DNA from: Micromonospora sp. WMMD961
GTDB taxonomy: Bacteria; Actinomycetota; Actinomycetes; Mycobacteriales; Micromonosporaceae
Reading direction: 5' to 3'
Length of the DNA: 64,000 nucleotides
Assembly: GCF_029626145.1 (NCBI RefSeq)
Contig: NZ_JARUBJ010000002.1
Span: forward strand, 4,809,501 to 4,873,500
The position numbers and the translations under genes are program-made. Of this stretch, positions 46,501 through 53,864 are shown in pieces (position 1 is the first letter of the stretch; every line of letters begins with the position of its first letter). A model generated the notes under the pieces. It searched no databases. It was not told the DNA's origin and worked only from the letters and a program-made list of their open reading frames with translations.

Positions 46501-47025
46501 GAGGCGTACCCGGGATCGGGTCGGGCCGCCGTGGTGGCCGTCGGCGAGCGCACCCGGCGCCGCCTGCACGCCTTCGTCGAGGCCGGCGACGCCGATCCGA
46601 CGACGGTCGCCGACGGGCTGCGGGCGTTCCTGGCCGAGCGGCTGCCGGCGTATGCCGTGCCGGCCGCCGTCGCGGTGCTGCCGTCGTTGCCGTTGACCGC
46701 CAACGGCAAGGTCGACCGGGCCGCGTTGCAACATGACGCGGCGCACGGGGTGGCGGCGTCCGCCGCGCCGCCTACCGGTCCGATCGAGACCGCGCTGGCC
46801 GGCATCTGGGCCGACCTGCTCGGTGACCGGGTGGACGACCGGGCGGCGAACTTCTTCGCGCTGGGCGGGGACAGCGTTGCCGCACTGCGCCTCGTCGCCG
46901 CGATCCGCCAGCGCTGGGGAGTGGACGTGCCGATCGCGCGGTTCCTGGCCGCGCCGACGTTGACGGATCTGGCGATCGAACTGTCTGCCCTGATTGAAAA
47001 CGACTACGATTTCGGATCACTATGA
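40519..47025 (+). CDS. NRPS-2: ArCP-Cy-A-PCP-Cy-A-PCP (loading and first two modules)
   Basis: A 2168-residue NRPS. An N-terminal aryl carrier protein has GLDSLTLI with Ser41 as the phosphopantetheine site. Cy1 has DMLVAD at Asp224-Asp229; A1 has TSGSTGEPKG from about residue 694; PCP1 carries Ser1080. Cy2 has DYIVFD at Asp1269-Asp1274; A2 has TSGSTGAPKG from 1724; PCP2 carries Ser2119. There is no epimerase, methyltransferase or thioesterase, so the chain moves on to NRPS-1; the tail IENDYDFGSL is a plausible docking peptide for its TubC domain. A2 looks cysteine-specific (FDLSVY, WNTVP, VSGDW, LGGATEAS); A1 differs (LLGGDVVG, GGMTEAAIH). The ATG overlaps the tautomerase stop. Confidence 0.95.
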   Translation: MTVAAGPVDSAAIRAELAAALRVDPGSLADDTDLFGAGLDSLTLIRLVAQLRRAGHDVTFEDLVADPTLAGWDRALSGPAAVVPPPSAAVDPSAPFDLATMQYAYWIGRQDEQPFGDVAAHFYVEFDGHAVDPDRLRAALAAVTARHGMLRARFDAEGRQRIAAAARTPLVVHDLTGAHQVDRELDRLRAHYTHRRMDVENGEVFTVALSLLPGGATRLHVDLDMLVADALSMRILLGDLHTLYHDPDADLPTITASFPEYLAAHRDSAEVARERARAWWTRRLDELAAGPQLPIRPDAGRPGAVARSVRLHHWLAPARRERLLRRAAAHGVTAAAALATAFAEVIGAFSDDRRFLLNLPLFAREPLVDGADLLVGDFSSSVLLDVDTTGRPPFTERATRVQADLRAAIGHGAYAGVEVLRDLSRRAGSPVLAPVVYTSALGLGEIYGESMQRTFGTPSWIISQGPQVWLDAQVTELDGGLLLNWDVRLDVLADGVAEAAFSVYRGLVDALTDDDEAWRRPVGALVPPGQLAVRERVNATAASGPAACLHDGFFAHARATPERTALIDAGREVSYGDLADRALRLRALLDAEGVRPGDTVVITLPKGAAQVAAALAVLACGAAYLPVSIDQPPHRRRLIHAAAGARVALTDPAHQEAVTDAGGVTPLLLSAADGYAPLAPAPVDRRAVAYVLFTSGSTGEPKGVEVSHAAAMNTVLALNRRFGVGPADRVLTLSALEFDLSVYDTFGMLTAGGALVLVAEDQRRDAAAWWHLVTTYGVTVWNTVPALLDMLLVAGAGRPAPTLRAVLLGGDVVGLDLPARLRRSAPDCRFAALGGMTEAAIHSTVFEVDQVDPAWPSMPWGAPLDNVLCRVTDADGRDRPDLVTGELWVGGAGVAEGYRGDPERTAGRFVTHASTRWYRSGDLARYRPDGLLEFLGRADHQVKVRGHRIELGEIEAALAAHPEVEHAVAVVTATGLAAAVVTAAPLPADLDAWLAERLPEHMRCDTVTALPALPLTANGKVDRARLRLLLDAVAGDRRATRTGGPPRGEIEALVAAAWSDLLGVPEVGRGDSFFALGGDSLLATRLLVRLRTAGLSGARLAALFTRPTLADFAADLRRGTDTPATVVTGDLARRHEPFPPTDVQRAYFVGRDERLPLGGVGTWQYTEFDGADLDLDRLRAAWQRLVERHEMLRAVFDGADAQRILATAPPVEIAVADVGDDDPTAALESMRAARSHQLTDLSRWPLFDLAAVRYRQDGRQRTRLAVGLDYIVFDALSIMTLYTELDRLYRDPDTELPAIDVSFRDYLRQVRPDPETELRDQRYWEARLVDLPPAPQLPTVRHPSEVSRPRFTRRRHQLPAHRWSALRARARQHGVTPSTVLLAAYAEVLGAWSARRDLTVTLTLFNRRDVHPHIYRVLGDFTTLSLADYRPAGGGFLADVTALHARMGADLDHREISPAWLLRRLARSTGSMEAMPVVFTSAIGVGDGVSMDRSDGFPPEVWGVSQSPQVSLDNQVLESRGGLQVTWDAVDDLFVPGVLDDMFGAYTALLDRLADADWEAPLPDLLPAAQRATRLRVNDTAVPVPRRRLHDAFFDAARDHPHRVALIWHGPDGVGELTHGALAEKALRVASGLRERGVRPGDAVAVTLPKGPDQVVAVLGVLAAGAVYVPVGVEQPALRRDRCYRDSGAVLVLDAPVLAQVADAEPLPAPVERGPDEPAYVIFTSGSTGAPKGVEVAHDAAANTCADINARFGVGAHDRVLALSALDFDLSVYDIFGVLGAGGALVLPAEDERRDAARWLRLVREHRVTLWNTVPTLLDMLLVAAEPEPLPPGLRLALVSGDWVGLDLPGRFSRATAHRPDGPAALVALGGATEASIWSNAIEVAAVPTHWRSVPYGFPLANQTYRVVDDAGRDRPDWVPGELWIGGRGVALGYRGDPARTAEKFVEDAAGRWYRTGDLGRYWPDGTLEFLGRADHQVKVGGHRIELGEIEAACEAYPGSGRAAVVAVGERTRRRLHAFVEAGDADPTTVADGLRAFLAERLPAYAVPAAVAVLPSLPLTANGKVDRAALQHDAAHGVAASAAPPTGPIETALAGIWADLLGDRVDDRAANFFALGGDSVAALRLVAAIRQRWGVDVPIARFLAAPTLTDLAIELSALIENDYDFGSL

Positions 47026-48749
47026 CGATCCTGCGCCCCGTCCGCGGCCGGTTGGTCCTCGCCGTACTCCTCCAGGCACTGTCCAGCGCGGCCGGCACCG
47101 GCGTGCTCATCGCCATGGCGGTGATCGGCGACCGGCTCCTGCGGCCGGCACCGGACCCGGCCGGCATCCGGAACCTGGCTGTGCTCGCCGTGGTCGCGGC
47201 GCTGCTCAGCGTCCTGCTCGCCGCCGCGGCCACGGTGCTGACCCACCTCGCCGACAACGCCTTGCAACTACGGCTGCGCCGCGTCCTGGCCGACCGGCTC
47301 GGCCGGGTGCCGCTGTCCTGGTACTCCGGTCGGGGCTCCGGTCAGGTGAAGAAGGCGGTGCACGACGACGTGCAGGCCATGCACTACCTGGTGGCGCACA
47401 CCGCCCTCGACGTCACGGCGGCGGCGGTGACGCCACTGGTGGCAATGGTCTTCCTGCTGACGGTGAGCCCGTGGCTCGCCCTGTTGGCGCTGGTGCCGAC
47501 GATCACCGGTGCCTGGCTGTTCCGGCGGGCGATGGCCGGCGCCGGACCGAAGATGGCCGCCTACGGACGCGCCGCAGCGGAGATCAACAACGCGGCGGTG
47601 GAGTTCGTCGACGGCATCGCGGTGTTGAAGACCTTCGGGCGCGCCGGCGTGGCGCACCGTCGGTTCCGCACCGCCTCGGACGCGTTCAGCGACTTCTTCA
47701 CCGCGTGGGCGGCCGGCACCACCGGGATCACCACCGCGTCGCAACTGGTGGTGACCGCCCCGGTCGTGCTGGTGGTGGTCCTCGCCGCCGGGGTGCCCGC
47801 CGCGGCGGCCGGCCTCCTGGCACCGGCGGCGCTGGTGGCCTTCGTGCTGCTCGCACCCGCGCTGGCGGGCCCCGTCGCCACCATCGGCCGGCACCTGCAG
47901 GCGTTGCGTACCGGGCTGAGCGCCGCGGCCGACGTCTCCGCGCTGCTGGACACGCCGGTGGTGGAGAACGGGGCCGCGGCGGTCGACCCGCAGGACACCA
48001 CCGTGCGGCTGCACGCCGTCGACTTCAGTTACGACGGCACGACCACCGTGTTGTCCGGCGTCGACCTCGAACTGCGTCCGGGCACCGTCACCGCGCTCGT
48101 CGGGCCGTCCGGGGCAGGCAAGTCCACCGTCGCCCGGCTGATCGGCCGCTTCCACGACGCCACCGCCGGCCGGATCACCCTGGGCGGCGTCGACCTGCGC
48201 GAACTCGATCCGGCGACGCTGCACCGCACCGTCGGCTTCGTCCTACAGGAGGTGACCCTGCTGCGCACGACGGTGGCGGCGAACATCGCCCTGGGGCGAC
48301 CGCAGGCCACCCGGGCCGAGATCGAGGCGGCGGCCACGGCGGCGCAGATCCACGACCGGATCGTCGCCGACCCGCGCGGGTACGACGCGGTGGTCGGCAC
48401 GGACGTCGCCTTCTCCGGCGGTGAGGCGCAGCGCCTGTCGATCGCCCGGCTGCTGCTGGCCGACCCGCCCGTGTTGGTCCTGGACGAGGCCACCGCGTAC
48501 GCCGACCCGCACGCCGAGGCGCAGATCCAACGGGCCCTGTCCGCCCTCGCCGACGGCCGGACGATGCTGGTCATCGCGCACCGCCTCGCCGGCGTCCGCG
48601 GCGCCGACCAGATCGTCGTCCTCGACGGCGGGCAGGTCGTCGAACGCGGCCGGCACGAGGACCTGCTCGCCGCCGGCGGCCGCTACTCCCGCATGTGGCG
48701 CGCCCAGGAGTCCACCGCCGTCCCCGCCCTCGCCGAGGAGACTCGATGA
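47022..48749 (+). CDS. ABC transporter half 1 (TM-NBD), YbtP/IrtA-like
   Basis: A 575-residue fused transporter: six membrane segments in residues 1 to about 300, then an ATPase with Walker A GPSGAGKST, signature FSGGEAQR and Walker B VLVLDEATAYADP. The DEATAYADP form, instead of DEATSALD, is familiar from siderophore importers of exporter fold (IrtA/IrtB, YbtP/YbtQ). Its ATG overlaps the NRPS-2 stop (ATGA) and its stop overlaps the second half. Expected role: heterodimeric uptake of the metal-loaded ligand; export cannot be excluded by sequence. Confidence 0.88.
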   Translation: MTILRPVRGRLVLAVLLQALSSAAGTGVLIAMAVIGDRLLRPAPDPAGIRNLAVLAVVAALLSVLLAAAATVLTHLADNALQLRLRRVLADRLGRVPLSWYSGRGSGQVKKAVHDDVQAMHYLVAHTALDVTAAAVTPLVAMVFLLTVSPWLALLALVPTITGAWLFRRAMAGAGPKMAAYGRAAAEINNAAVEFVDGIAVLKTFGRAGVAHRRFRTASDAFSDFFTAWAAGTTGITTASQLVVTAPVVLVVVLAAGVPAAAAGLLAPAALVAFVLLAPALAGPVATIGRHLQALRTGLSAAADVSALLDTPVVENGAAAVDPQDTTVRLHAVDFSYDGTTTVLSGVDLELRPGTVTALVGPSGAGKSTVARLIGRFHDATAGRITLGGVDLRELDPATLHRTVGFVLQEVTLLRTTVAANIALGRPQATRAEIEAAATAAQIHDRIVADPRGYDAVVGTDVAFSGGEAQRLSIARLLLADPPVLVLDEATAYADPHAEAQIQRALSALADGRTMLVIAHRLAGVRGADQIVVLDGGQVVERGRHEDLLAAGGRYSRMWRAQESTAVPALAEETR

Positions 48750-50473
48750 TCCGCGCCATGGCAGCCGCACTCGGCCCCGCCCACGCCGGCCCTCTGCGCC
48801 GGCTCGTCGTCCTGGCCGTGGCCGCCGCCACCGCGCAGGGCATCGCGTACGCCCTGCTCGTCCCGCTGCTGCGCGCCACGCTCGGTGACCGCCCCGCGGC
48901 GGCCCTGCCGTGGCTGGCCGGATTCGCCGCCGCCGTGGCGGTCTTCGCGGCGCTGGCCTGGACGGCCCAGAACCGGGCGTTCGGGCTGGGCCGCGACGTC
49001 GCCCGGGCGCTGCACGAGCGCCTCGGCGAGAAGATCATCCAATTGCCGCTGGGCTGGTTCACCCCGGAGCGCACCGGCGAGCTCAGCCGGCTCGCCAGCC
49101 AGAGCGTGCTGCAACTGATGAGCGTGCCGGCCCACCTGCTGCGTCCGGTCGTGACCGCCGTGGTCACCCCGACCGTGGTGGGGGTGACGCTGCTGGTCGT
49201 CGAACCACGGCTGGGCCTGGCCGTGGTGCTCGCCCTGCCGCTGCTCGTCCTGGTGCTGCGGGCGAGCAACCGCGCGGTGGCGGGTGCCGACGCCGACCGA
49301 CACCGGACCATGGACGACGCCGCCGCCCGGCTCGTCGAGTACGCACAGGCACAGCCGCTCCTGCGGGCCTTCGGCCGGACCGCAGGTGAGCACCGCCTGC
49401 TCGACGACGCCCTGGTGGCGCAGAGCCGGACCGATCACGCCCTGCTGCGCCGGGCGGTGCCGGGGATCGTGGCCTTCGCCTTCTCGGTCCGGGCGCTGCT
49501 CGGCGTCGTCCTGCTCGCTGGCGTACACCTCGCGCTCGGCGGCCGGCTCGACGCCGCCACCCTGGTCGCGGTACTCGTGCTGGCCGTCCGATTGAGCGAG
49601 CCGCTGGGCACCGCCGCCGAATCAGGTGCCTCGCTCCGCCTCGCGGCCAACCAGCTCGCCGCGGTGAACCGGGTGCTGGGCGCCGCGACCCTGCCCGAAC
49701 CCGTCCAGCCTCGGCAGCCCGGGTCCGCCGAGGTGGTCTTCGACAACGTCCACTTCGCGTACGACGACCGACCGGTGCTGCGCGGCGTCAGTTTCCGCCT
49801 GCCCGAGCGAAGCATGACGGCCCTGGTCGGACCCTCCGGTGGGGGCAAGACCACGGTCGCCCGCCTGCTCGCCCGTTTCTGGGACACCGACGCCGGCACC
49901 GTGCTCATCGGCGGCGTCGACGTACGCGACATCGCTCCCGCCGACCTCATGGCCCGCGTCGCGTTCGTGTTCCAGGACGTGTACCTCTTCGACGGCACTC
50001 TCGCCGACAACATCCGCCTCGGCCGTGCGGACGCGACGGACGACGAGGTCCGTGACGCCGCCACGACCGCCGGCCTCGACGACGTGCTGGCCGACCTACC
50101 GTCCGGGCTGGACACCCCGGTGGGCGAGGGCGGCACGGCCCTGTCGGGTGGCCAGCGCCAACGCGTCTCCATCGCCCGCGCCCTGCTCAAGCGCGCGCCG
50201 ATCGTGGTGCTCGACGAGGCGACGGCAGCCCTGGACCCGGAGGCCGACGCGGCGGTGCGTACCGCCGTCGCGACCCTGTCCCGACAGGCCACCCTGCTGG
50301 TGATCGCCCACCGGTTGCACACCGTCCGGGCCGCCGATCAGATCCTGGTGCTACGCGACGGCGTGATCGCCGAGCGCGGGAACCACGACGACTTGGTCGA
50401 CGCCGGCGGCACGTACGCGTCGTTCTGGCGCGACCGGACGGAGGCCGAAGGGTGGCGCCTCGTCGGCCGGTGA
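48746..50473 (+). CDS. ABC transporter half 2 (TM-NBD), YbtQ/IrtB-like
   Basis: A 575-residue partner to the preceding gene, with a membrane domain followed by an ATPase: Walker A GPSGGGKTT, Q-loop VFQDVYLFDGT, signature LSGGQRQR, Walker B VVLDEATAALD and switch His in VIAHRLHTV. The start is ATG 48746, in an ATGA overlap with half 1. The two form one heterodimer and close the plus-strand NRPS operon. No separate substrate-binding protein is associated, as in the Ybt and Irt systems. Confidence 0.88.
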   Translation: MIRAMAAALGPAHAGPLRRLVVLAVAAATAQGIAYALLVPLLRATLGDRPAAALPWLAGFAAAVAVFAALAWTAQNRAFGLGRDVARALHERLGEKIIQLPLGWFTPERTGELSRLASQSVLQLMSVPAHLLRPVVTAVVTPTVVGVTLLVVEPRLGLAVVLALPLLVLVLRASNRAVAGADADRHRTMDDAAARLVEYAQAQPLLRAFGRTAGEHRLLDDALVAQSRTDHALLRRAVPGIVAFAFSVRALLGVVLLAGVHLALGGRLDAATLVAVLVLAVRLSEPLGTAAESGASLRLAANQLAAVNRVLGAATLPEPVQPRQPGSAEVVFDNVHFAYDDRPVLRGVSFRLPERSMTALVGPSGGGKTTVARLLARFWDTDAGTVLIGGVDVRDIAPADLMARVAFVFQDVYLFDGTLADNIRLGRADATDDEVRDAATTAGLDDVLADLPSGLDTPVGEGGTALSGGQRQRVSIARALLKRAPIVVLDEATAALDPEADAAVRTAVATLSRQATLLVIAHRLHTVRAADQILVLRDGVIAERGNHDDLVDAGGTYASFWRDRTEAEGWRLVGR

Positions 50474-50507
50474 GCGCGAGGAGCGCGCCGGGGACGACGC
50501 CACCGTG

Positions 50508-50711
50508 TCAGGTCACGTCGTCCGCCCACCGGATCGCGCCCGAAGGGCAGAGCGCTACAGCGTCGGCGACGCCGGTGTCCATTTCGGTGGTGGCGCTGAC
50601 CAGCAGGACGGTGCCGGTCTCCTGATCCTGATCGAAGGCGTGCGGCGCGAATCGGACGCACTGCCCCGCACCGATGCATCGGGTGTCGTCGACGACGAGC
50701 TGCCGGGTCAT
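50508..50711 (-). CDS. 3Fe-4S ferredoxin
   Basis: A 67-residue ferredoxin with three cluster cysteines, Cys12 and Cys18 (CIGAGQC) and Cys55 (CPSGAI). The position of the fourth cysteine is alanine (FAPHAF), so a 3Fe-4S cluster is expected, as in actinomycete ferredoxins that serve P450 enzymes. It lies 25 kb from the cluster P450 but in a control region with a Zur-like site, so joint expression is plausible. It is convergent with the ABC genes. Confidence 0.92.
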   Translation of the reverse strand: MTRQLVVDDTRCIGAGQCVRFAPHAFDQDQETGTVLLVSATTEMDTGVADAVALCPSGAIRWADDVT

Positions 50712-50724
50712 GCTGGCACTCTAT

Positions 50725-50739
50725 CGACAACGACTTTCA
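50725..50739. promoter_or_regulatory. Zur-like site between ferredoxin and methyltransferase
   Basis: CGACAACGACTTTCA matches the Zur core at 10 of 15 positions and the box at 34928 at 12 of 15. It lies 14 bases from the ferredoxin start and 41 bases before the methyltransferase start. The right half TTTCA is intact; the left half is degraded. Weaker than the other sites, but well placed for both directions. Confidence 0.4.
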
Positions 50740-50779
50740 CTATCCAGTTGCTCGACAGCGACCCAACGGAAGGACCCGG

Positions 50780-51505
50780 ATGAACGGCGACGAGTATCAC
50801 GAGTCGGGCGAGTTCCTCGACCTGTTCAGTCTCGACGCGTGGCGGGCGCTGCGCGAGCCCGTGCTGGCCGCACTGGCCGGCGCGGCGCCGCACGCCGGCC
50901 CTCTCGTCGACCTGGGGGCGGGCAGCGGGCTCGGCACCCTGCTCATCGCCGAGGTGCTGCCGGCCGCACGCATCCTGGCGATCGAGCCGTCGGCAGCCCA
51001 ACGCGCGGCCCTGTTCGGCCGGCTCGGTCCCGTCCCGGACCTACGGAAGCGGGTCAGCGTGGTGGCCGCCGGAGCGCAGGACGCCCCGCTCCCGGAGCGG
51101 ATCGGCGGCGCGATCGCGATGAACATGATCGGGCACCTGGACCCCGACGCCCGTCGCCGGTTGTGGGGGCGGTTGCGCGACCGGCTCGCGGACGGCGCGC
51201 CGCTGGTGGTCAACGCGCAGCCGCCGGCGGAGCCGGTGGAGATCGCGGAGGCGGAGTTCGTGACGGTGCGGGTGGGTGCCCACACCTATGTGGGCAGCGG
51301 CGCGGCACAACCGGACGGTCCGGGCACCATCAGGTGGCGGATGCGCTACCGGGTGCTCGACGAGGGCGGCCGACTCGTACGTGAGGTCACCGCCGCCTAC
51401 CGGTGGTACGTCGTGTCGCCGGCGGCACTGGTCGTCGAACTGTCCGCCGCCGGCTTCGACGCGGCCCCCGGCCCGATGGACGTGGTGCGCGCGACGGTCC
51501 GCTGA
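50780..51505 (+). CDS. SAM-dependent methyltransferase (cluster paralogue C)
   Basis: A 241-residue methyltransferase with LVDLGAGSGLGTLLIAE, IEPSAAQRAALFGRLG and the cluster-specific block MIGHLDPDARRRLWGRLRDRL, followed by TYVGSG, MRYRVLDEGGRLVREVTAAYRWYVV. The block order matches the genes at 23606 and the C-terminus of 26328-28307, so these three descend from one enzyme. It is the most diverged copy: acidic Glu of motif I is Asp, and the substrate half differs. GGAAGGA lies 6 bases before the ATG. Likely acts on the ligand or its starter. Confidence 0.83.
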   Translation: MNGDEYHESGEFLDLFSLDAWRALREPVLAALAGAAPHAGPLVDLGAGSGLGTLLIAEVLPAARILAIEPSAAQRAALFGRLGPVPDLRKRVSVVAAGAQDAPLPERIGGAIAMNMIGHLDPDARRRLWGRLRDRLADGAPLVVNAQPPAEPVEIAEAEFVTVRVGAHTYVGSGAAQPDGPGTIRWRMRYRVLDEGGRLVREVTAAYRWYVVSPAALVVELSAAGFDAAPGPMDVVRATVR

Positions 51506-51607
51506 CAGCGGGCCGGGAGGTCCGGTTCCGTTGCGGGTGGCCGGGCTGCGGACAGGCAGGTGCGGAGCGATATCTGGCCTGGGGGCGGTCCAGCGCTGTT
51601 GCCACCC

Positions 51608-52258
51608 CTACCGAGGCCGCTCCGAGGTGAGCCCGGCCAGGATCAGGCCAAGGCCGGCGTCGAAGATCTCGGGCAGCGGCAGGGCGAGAAGTTCCGGCCC
51701 GACCCGGCTCGTCACCGGGTGTGAGGCGGCGTCGATGCCGGACAGGCCGCCCAGGAACGCCACCGTCCGGTCGGGCACCCGACGACGTACCCGGGCGTTC
51801 GCCAGATCCTCCACCGCGACCCGAGTGAAGGTCCAGCTCATGATCGAGGCGGCGCCCCGGGCAACGGTGGCGTCGTCGAATCCGGCGTCCGCAAGGGCAG
51901 CGACGAGCACCTCTAGCAGATCGTAGGCGGCCGGACCGGCCGGGCCGTTGTCGATCAGCCAGGCTGCGACACCGGGGTACTGCCGGAGGACGTCACGCTG
52001 CGCCGTCGCCCACGCACGGGCGCGCTCGTCCCACGATGCGCCGGTCGACGACTGCGGACACACGAGTCGGCCGATCCGGTCCGCCACGAGGCGGATCAGT
52101 CCCTCCCGATCGGAGACGTGGCGGTAGAGCGCCATCGCGGTGACGTCGAACCGAGCCGCGACGGCGCGCATGGTCACGGCGGACAGGCCGTCACTGCGGG
52201 TGATGTCGACGGCCATGTCGACGATGGCGTCCCGGTTCAACCGCATGGAGGCACTCAC
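51608..52258 (-). CDS. TetR-family regulator
   Basis: A 216-residue repressor with the N-terminal helix-turn-helix LSAVTMRAVAARFDVTAMALYRHVSDREGLIRLVADRI and a TetR/class-specific helical C-terminal domain. Start is GTG 52258; ATG 52246 would remove four residues. It is divergent from the Opp-type importer genes with about 100 bases between, so it probably controls that operon in addition to the Zur-like box there. The ligand is unknown; the peptide ligand of the cluster is a natural candidate. Confidence 0.88.
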   Translation of the reverse strand: MSASMRLNRDAIVDMAVDITRSDGLSAVTMRAVAARFDVTAMALYRHVSDREGLIRLVADRIGRLVCPQSSTGASWDERARAWATAQRDVLRQYPGVAAWLIDNGPAGPAAYDLLEVLVAALADAGFDDATVARGAASIMSWTFTRVAVEDLANARVRRRVPDRTVAFLGGLSGIDAASHPVTSRVGPELLALPLPEIFDAGLGLILAGLTSERPR

Positions 52259-52276
52259 TTCTCAAGCAGGTGGGGC

Positions 52277-52291
52277 TGACAACCATTTTCA
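52277..52291. promoter_or_regulatory. Zur-like box before the Opp/Cnt-type importer
   Basis: TGACAACCATTTTCA matches the Zur core TGAAAATCATTTTCA at 13 of 15 positions, the equal best in the window. It covers a -35-like CTGACA (52276-52281), which is 18 bases from a -10-like TATACC (52300-52305), in front of the plus-strand binding-protein gene. It also lies 18 bases from the TetR start on the other strand. Confidence 0.65.
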
Positions 52292-52361
52292 CTAACTGGT
52301 ATACCTAGTAAACCTATCCGACCGCGATCTTCGTGGTCGACGACGAGAGTGATGGTGAGGG

Positions 52362-53861
52362 ATGGTTCCGACCACGGGACGCAGACTGGCCGCGGCCGTC
52401 GCCGCGGCAGCGATCCTTGCGGCAGCGGGATGCTCGGCGGACACCGACGACGGGGCGGCGTCCACCGGCGGGACGCTGCGCGCGGCGTTCGCCGGCGGTG
52501 GTTCCAGCGAGACACTCAACTACCTGGTCGGCCCGACCGCCCTCGACTACGTCCGGGCGAAGCTGGTGCACGCCCCGCTTTGCGAGCTCGACCCGAAGGC
52601 ACCGGACGGCGTCTCGTACGGCGTGGTCGAGTCGATCACGGTCTCCGATGACCTGAAGACGTACACGTTGCGGGTGCGCGACGGCGTGAAGTTCAGCAAC
52701 GGAAAGGCTCTGACGTCCGCGGACGTGTTGTACTCGCTGCGCGCGCCGACCCTGCTGAAGGGGCTGCCCTTCACGAAGCTGATCTCGCGAAACTTCAACG
52801 TGGACGCGGCCTCCGCCCCGGACGCGTCCACCGTGCTCCTGCCGACGCTGTCGCCGATCGCCGACGGGCGCGAGGTGATCTGCCAGAGCATGCTCGCCAT
52901 TCCCGACGGAACGACCGGATTCACCCCGGACATGCCCTCCTCCGGTCCCTTCACGGTCTCCACCTTCGAGCCCGGCCGGTCCACCCTGCTCAAGCGCAAC
53001 GAAAACTACTACGGTGAAGCGCCGTCGCTGGAGCGGATCGAGCTGCTCTCGATCCCCGACGGCACGGCTCGGGTGAACGCGCTCCGACAGGGCCAGGTCG
53101 ACTTCGTCAGTGGGGTCGGGCCGGCTCAGGCACAGACGCTGGACAGCGTCGACGGGATCGAGATCACCAGCAGTGAGCTGCCGTACGCCGCCTACCTGCA
53201 GTACACGATGAGCGTCAAGGCCAAGCCGTTCGACGATCCCCGGGTGCGCGAGGCGTTCCGGTTGGCGGTCGACCGTGAGCGGATCGTGAAGACGGTCTAC
53301 TACGGCCGGGCGTTCGTCGGCAACGACCTGCCCGCGCTCGGGTTCCCGTCGTACGACAGCTCACTCCCCCAGCGCGCCCATGACCCGCAGCGGGCGAAGG
53401 AGCTGCTGGCCGCTGCCGGCGCGAGCGGCGTCAAGGTCGAGCTCGCCGCCGGGCCGGAGTTGCCCGGAATGGTGGAGACGGCGACGCTCATCGTCGAGGA
53501 CCTGCGGGGGATCGGCGTCCAGGCCGCCGTGCGGGAACTCCCGGCCGGGCAACTGTTCGCCGACTACCCCGCCTACCTCTCCTGGCCGTTCCGGGCCGGG
53601 TACACCCCGCCCGCGTTCTTCGAGATCAACCACACGCCGGGCACGTTCCCGGACGTGGACGCCCTCGTGCTCAAGGCGCGCAGCGCCGGCACCAAGGAGC
53701 AGCGGGCGGCCGCTTCGCACCAGGCGCAGAAGCTGCTGTGGGAGAAGGGCGACCAGATCGCACCGGTGTTCGTCCCCACGATCAACGCCGCCTCGGAACG
53801 CGTCGGCGGCGTCCGGAACCTGCAGTTCCCCGACCTGTCCCGCGCCACCATGCGGAGCTGA
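52362..53861 (+). CDS. Peptide/nickel/metallophore-type ABC binding lipoprotein (SBP family 5)
   Basis: A 499-residue solute-binding lipoprotein. The signal peptide ends in AILAAAGC with the lipid cysteine at residue 24. The family-5 pattern is visible: YTLRVRDGVKFSNGKALTSADVLYSL, RPTSSGPFTV-like GPFTVSTFEPG, LLKRNENYYG and DDPRVREAFRLAVDRERIV. Relatives bind peptides, nickel, or in CntA the staphylopine-zinc/nickel complex. Here the Zur-like promoter and neighbouring NRPS and Znu genes make metal-ligand capture the favoured role. ATG 52362 has GGTGAGG just upstream. Confidence 0.88.
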   Translation: MVPTTGRRLAAAVAAAAILAAAGCSADTDDGAASTGGTLRAAFAGGGSSETLNYLVGPTALDYVRAKLVHAPLCELDPKAPDGVSYGVVESITVSDDLKTYTLRVRDGVKFSNGKALTSADVLYSLRAPTLLKGLPFTKLISRNFNVDAASAPDASTVLLPTLSPIADGREVICQSMLAIPDGTTGFTPDMPSSGPFTVSTFEPGRSTLLKRNENYYGEAPSLERIELLSIPDGTARVNALRQGQVDFVSGVGPAQAQTLDSVDGIEITSSELPYAAYLQYTMSVKAKPFDDPRVREAFRLAVDRERIVKTVYYGRAFVGNDLPALGFPSYDSSLPQRAHDPQRAKELLAAAGASGVKVELAAGPELPGMVETATLIVEDLRGIGVQAAVRELPAGQLFADYPAYLSWPFRAGYTPPAFFEINHTPGTFPDVDALVLKARSAGTKEQRAAASHQAQKLLWEKGDQIAPVFVPTINAASERVGGVRNLQFPDLSRATMRS

Positions 53862-53864
53862 CGG

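Noticed and set aside
40669..46746. A 2025-codon open frame antisense to NRPS-2
   Set aside because: It mirrors the NRPS codons (Gly/Arg/Val/Gln-rich, low-complexity) and has no domain; typical of an antisense frame in high-GC DNA.
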